30,869 nucleotides of DNA, from positions 18,878,751 to 18,909,619 of the forward strand of contig NC_049994.1 in the NCBI RefSeq assembly GCF_000003815.2, written 5' to 3'. A program made the translations under genes and the position numbers. Origin of the DNA: Branchiostoma floridae. Taxonomy: Eukaryota; Chordata; Leptocardii; Amphioxiformes; Branchiostomatidae. This document shows, in pieces, positions 28,885 to 30,869 of the stretch; positions within the stretch are counted from its first letter, which is position 1; each line of letters starts with the position of its first letter. Under the pieces are notes generated by a model, which ran no database searches, was not told where the DNA came from, and was given only the letters and a program-made list of their open reading frames with translations.

Positions 28885-28971
28885 GTAAGGACTTACTTTT
28901 CTTGTATGAGTACTATAACAAAGTTTAATCCTGTTACATGTATGTACATTGTAATATTCATAAATTGATCA

Positions 28972-29427
28972 TTAGGCCACACCAATTTAATTGCTTGGTT
29001 CACGGATTCGCTCGCTCCTATTTTTTGGTGAATCAAAATAAAAATAAAAATTACCACTCAGCAAATTTTCACCATTAATGAAACCATTCACCAACATTCT
29101 GGTGTAGCAAATTGGCCTTTATATTGTAAGCTTCTTAAAATGTGGGTATTATTATTGCAGTTATATTTTTCATTCATGAAAAATGGGACAAACATAAAAA
29201 CTGACACTACTGTTGTAATTTTCAACGAACAGGTGCTGTTACTGTACAGTAATAGTGTTTTTGTACTTTTTTCAAGCTGAAAACTTTTTATTCTTTATGT
29301 TTTGGATTAGCCCTTATCTTTAATCCAACCATTTTACAATTTTTATTTTTATTTTTTTTTCGACCTATTGCTCCATATTTTTTATGAAAAAATCCGTGAA
29401 CCAAGAAATTAAATTGGTGTGGCCTAA
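28972..29427. mobile_element. Inverted-repeat element, 456 bp, ~37-bp TIRs
   Basis: 28972-29008 and the complement of 29391-29427 match at 36 of 37 positions; the tip reads TTAGGCCACACCAATTTAAT. The interior is AT-rich with no transposase frame. The tip resembles that of the element at 15990-16525 (GGCCACA-x-CAA), so the two may share a mobilising transposase. Confidence 0.8.
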
Positions 29428-30340
29428 AGATATAATCATACCAACTCGCACAATATAACCACGCTAGAAGCCAGTTATTAAAAGCTCCTTTATTGGATGT
29501 ACATCATAGGTATAGAACAAAATAACTCATCATTCAATATGTTGGCAAAACAATTGATTTTGATTTCAAATTAGACTTTAACATTAACATTTTTTCCAGA
29601 AAAATAAGGAAAAACATTCGTTTTGTATCTCATATCAAACCACTTGAAGTGCATAATTTTCTGCAAAAGTTTTGTAGCAACAGAACTCCACGGAAAACAC
29701 TTTTAAAACCAGAATGGACCCATGCTAGCTGAAATACATTAAGGTCTAAATAATGTATTACTCCGCTAGTGGGGACCCTAAAAGAGATCCGAGCCAAAAA
29801 CTGAACGGCTGTATAGACGCATGTTTGTAGCGGTGAGAAATTCCCTTTTAGCCAGCGGAACTGATATCAAAAGTTAGATTGGTGAAATTTTGTTTCTAAC
29901 TGAAGAAATAAGCAGGTAAAGTTTGGCAGCCGCGCGCTAGATCGGAGGTACACAGTCGTGGGTTCTGAGTGGTGCGGTTGTACAATAGCAGCGAAAAAGT
30001 GCCTTTTGTGGGGATTGACTAATCGTAGTTTGTAATTGCTATAAAAAAAGTTTCTACGTATAGTTTACATTGGCAATTTTTTCCCACGATATAGGGTAAA
30101 TGTGCTCGACAAAGAATGAAAAATCTGCTGAAATTTCACGTAGCTTCATTATGAACGCGCCCATTTAAACCACGAATTATAACATAGAAGTCTATGGGAA
30201 GAAGAAACTCATCAATGAGACCTTAAATAAAAATGAAAAATATTCATAAAAAATCAAGGAATAGCACTGGAGCAAAAATTTGAAAAGGGTTTATAACCGG
30301 GCGCCACCCCGCATTTTTTGGCTGCAGATAACGCCGTGTA
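29428..30340. other. Intron of the extended synaptotagmin gene, no feature certain
   Basis: AT-rich sequence with no exon recognised. The block from about 29750 onward changes in composition and may belong to an inserted element that continues past the window end. Confidence 0.35.
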
Positions 30341-30347
30341 CCTATTT

Positions 30348-30365
30348 CCGTTACCATGGTAACGG
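30348..30365. promoter_or_regulatory. Perfect X-box-like palindrome
   Basis: CCGTTACCATGGTAACGG is an exact 18-bp palindrome that contains GTTACCATGGTAAC, an ideal fit to the RFX-factor X-box (GTTNCCATGGNAAC). RFX factors control ciliary genes in animals. No transcript is visible nearby. Confidence 0.5.
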
Positions 30366-30536
30366 ACGGGTCTACATTTCCAAGGGGCGTTACTATTGTT
30401 ATTTTTCTTGTATCACACTCTACTGGATATAGAAGCCATTTGAAAGAGGACTAAGGTTCTAAAGCTATCTTTCCTGAGGCAAACTACATCCAAGTTATCT
30501 TTTGCAATCGCCGCCTTCTCTCGAACGCCCCTCCAA

Positions 30537-30589
30537 CCCCCCCCCCCCCCAAACCCCGGGCTAGGCGACACCTATAAAAGGCCAATCAG
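30537..30589 (+). promoter_or_regulatory. Poly-C tract, TATA box and CCAAT box
   Basis: A 14-base C run (30537-30550) is followed by TATAAAAG at 30573-30580 and CCAATCAG at 30582-30589. A start site about 30 bp on would give a transcript with an ATG at 30682 and a 43-codon open frame of unknown kind ending at 30813. The TATA box is canonical, but the CCAAT box lies on the downstream side, which is unusual. The cluster could be a gene promoter on either strand or the U3/R part of an LTR. Confidence 0.4.
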
Positions 30590-30869
30590 AAAGGCTCAGT
30601 TTGGCTTGCCCGCCTCTGGTATAAGGGAGCTTGAAACGCAGCTAACATTAATTTCTAGTCGTTAAGCTCTGTTTTGACTTTATGAGCTATAGTACCTTCA
30701 CCCGATCCTCTATAGAACCGTTTATTTTACGTAGAAAGATCCGGATGAATCTCGTCGTGCCTGTCGGGCTGATATCCCTTACACGACTATTCTCTGAGAT
30801 ATATTCCAATTAAACCAAGACCAAGTCCCAAAGAGAAACCTACTCAGTCGGACTCCTACACAGACTGAT

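Overview
The window looks like a stretch of a metazoan nuclear genome, most likely a marine invertebrate deuterostome; amphioxus (Branchiostoma) is my best guess. The reasons are intron-rich genes with GT/AG splice sites, two assembly gaps, a polycystin-1-type gene next to an extended-synaptotagmin gene, tRNA-derived SINEs, and many short inverted-repeat elements. The species call is an impression and not a proof. Nothing here is prokaryotic, and I see no CRISPR, operon or phage features.

Layout. 1-8246 holds no gene I can support. It contains a 146-bp satellite array (about 1000-2090), a fragment of a palindromic element (about 3553-3641), a ~540-bp segment present twice on either side of a 100-N gap (3939-5117), an inverted-repeat-bounded segment (5921-6851) and a GC-rich minisatellite (about 7290-7735). 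8247-12733 (+) carries nine exons of a polycystin-1-family 11-TM protein: GPS cleavage motif, TM1, PLAT domain, TM2-TM6 and the start of the extracellular polycystin domain. Both ends are missing. 12734-18660 holds an N gap (13003-13411), a small tandemly duplicated ORF (13750-14046), a SINE, two inverted-repeat elements, an 80-bp purine/pyrimidine-alternating tract and a retrotransposon-derived fragment. 18665-22552 (+) is a small secreted-protein gene with a signal peptide, Thr-rich linkers and two VWC-like cysteine modules, built from exons that are all phase 1-1. 24912-28884 (+) is the 5' end of an extended synaptotagmin gene (exons 1 and 2, plus a possible 27-nt microexon); its first intron holds several tandem duplications. 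The last 2 kb (28885-30869) is intron with an inverted-repeat element, a perfect X-box-like palindrome and a TATA/CCAAT cluster.

The three genes share a strand but do not form a pathway. The polycystin protein would be a membrane mechanosensor or channel-associated receptor. The cysteine-rich protein is secreted. The extended synaptotagmin tethers ER to plasma membrane. The most distinctive material is the set of unassigned duplicated or palindromic elements, the modular secreted gene with its duplicated exon/SINE/intron blocks, and the abrupt loss of the channel half of the polycystin gene.
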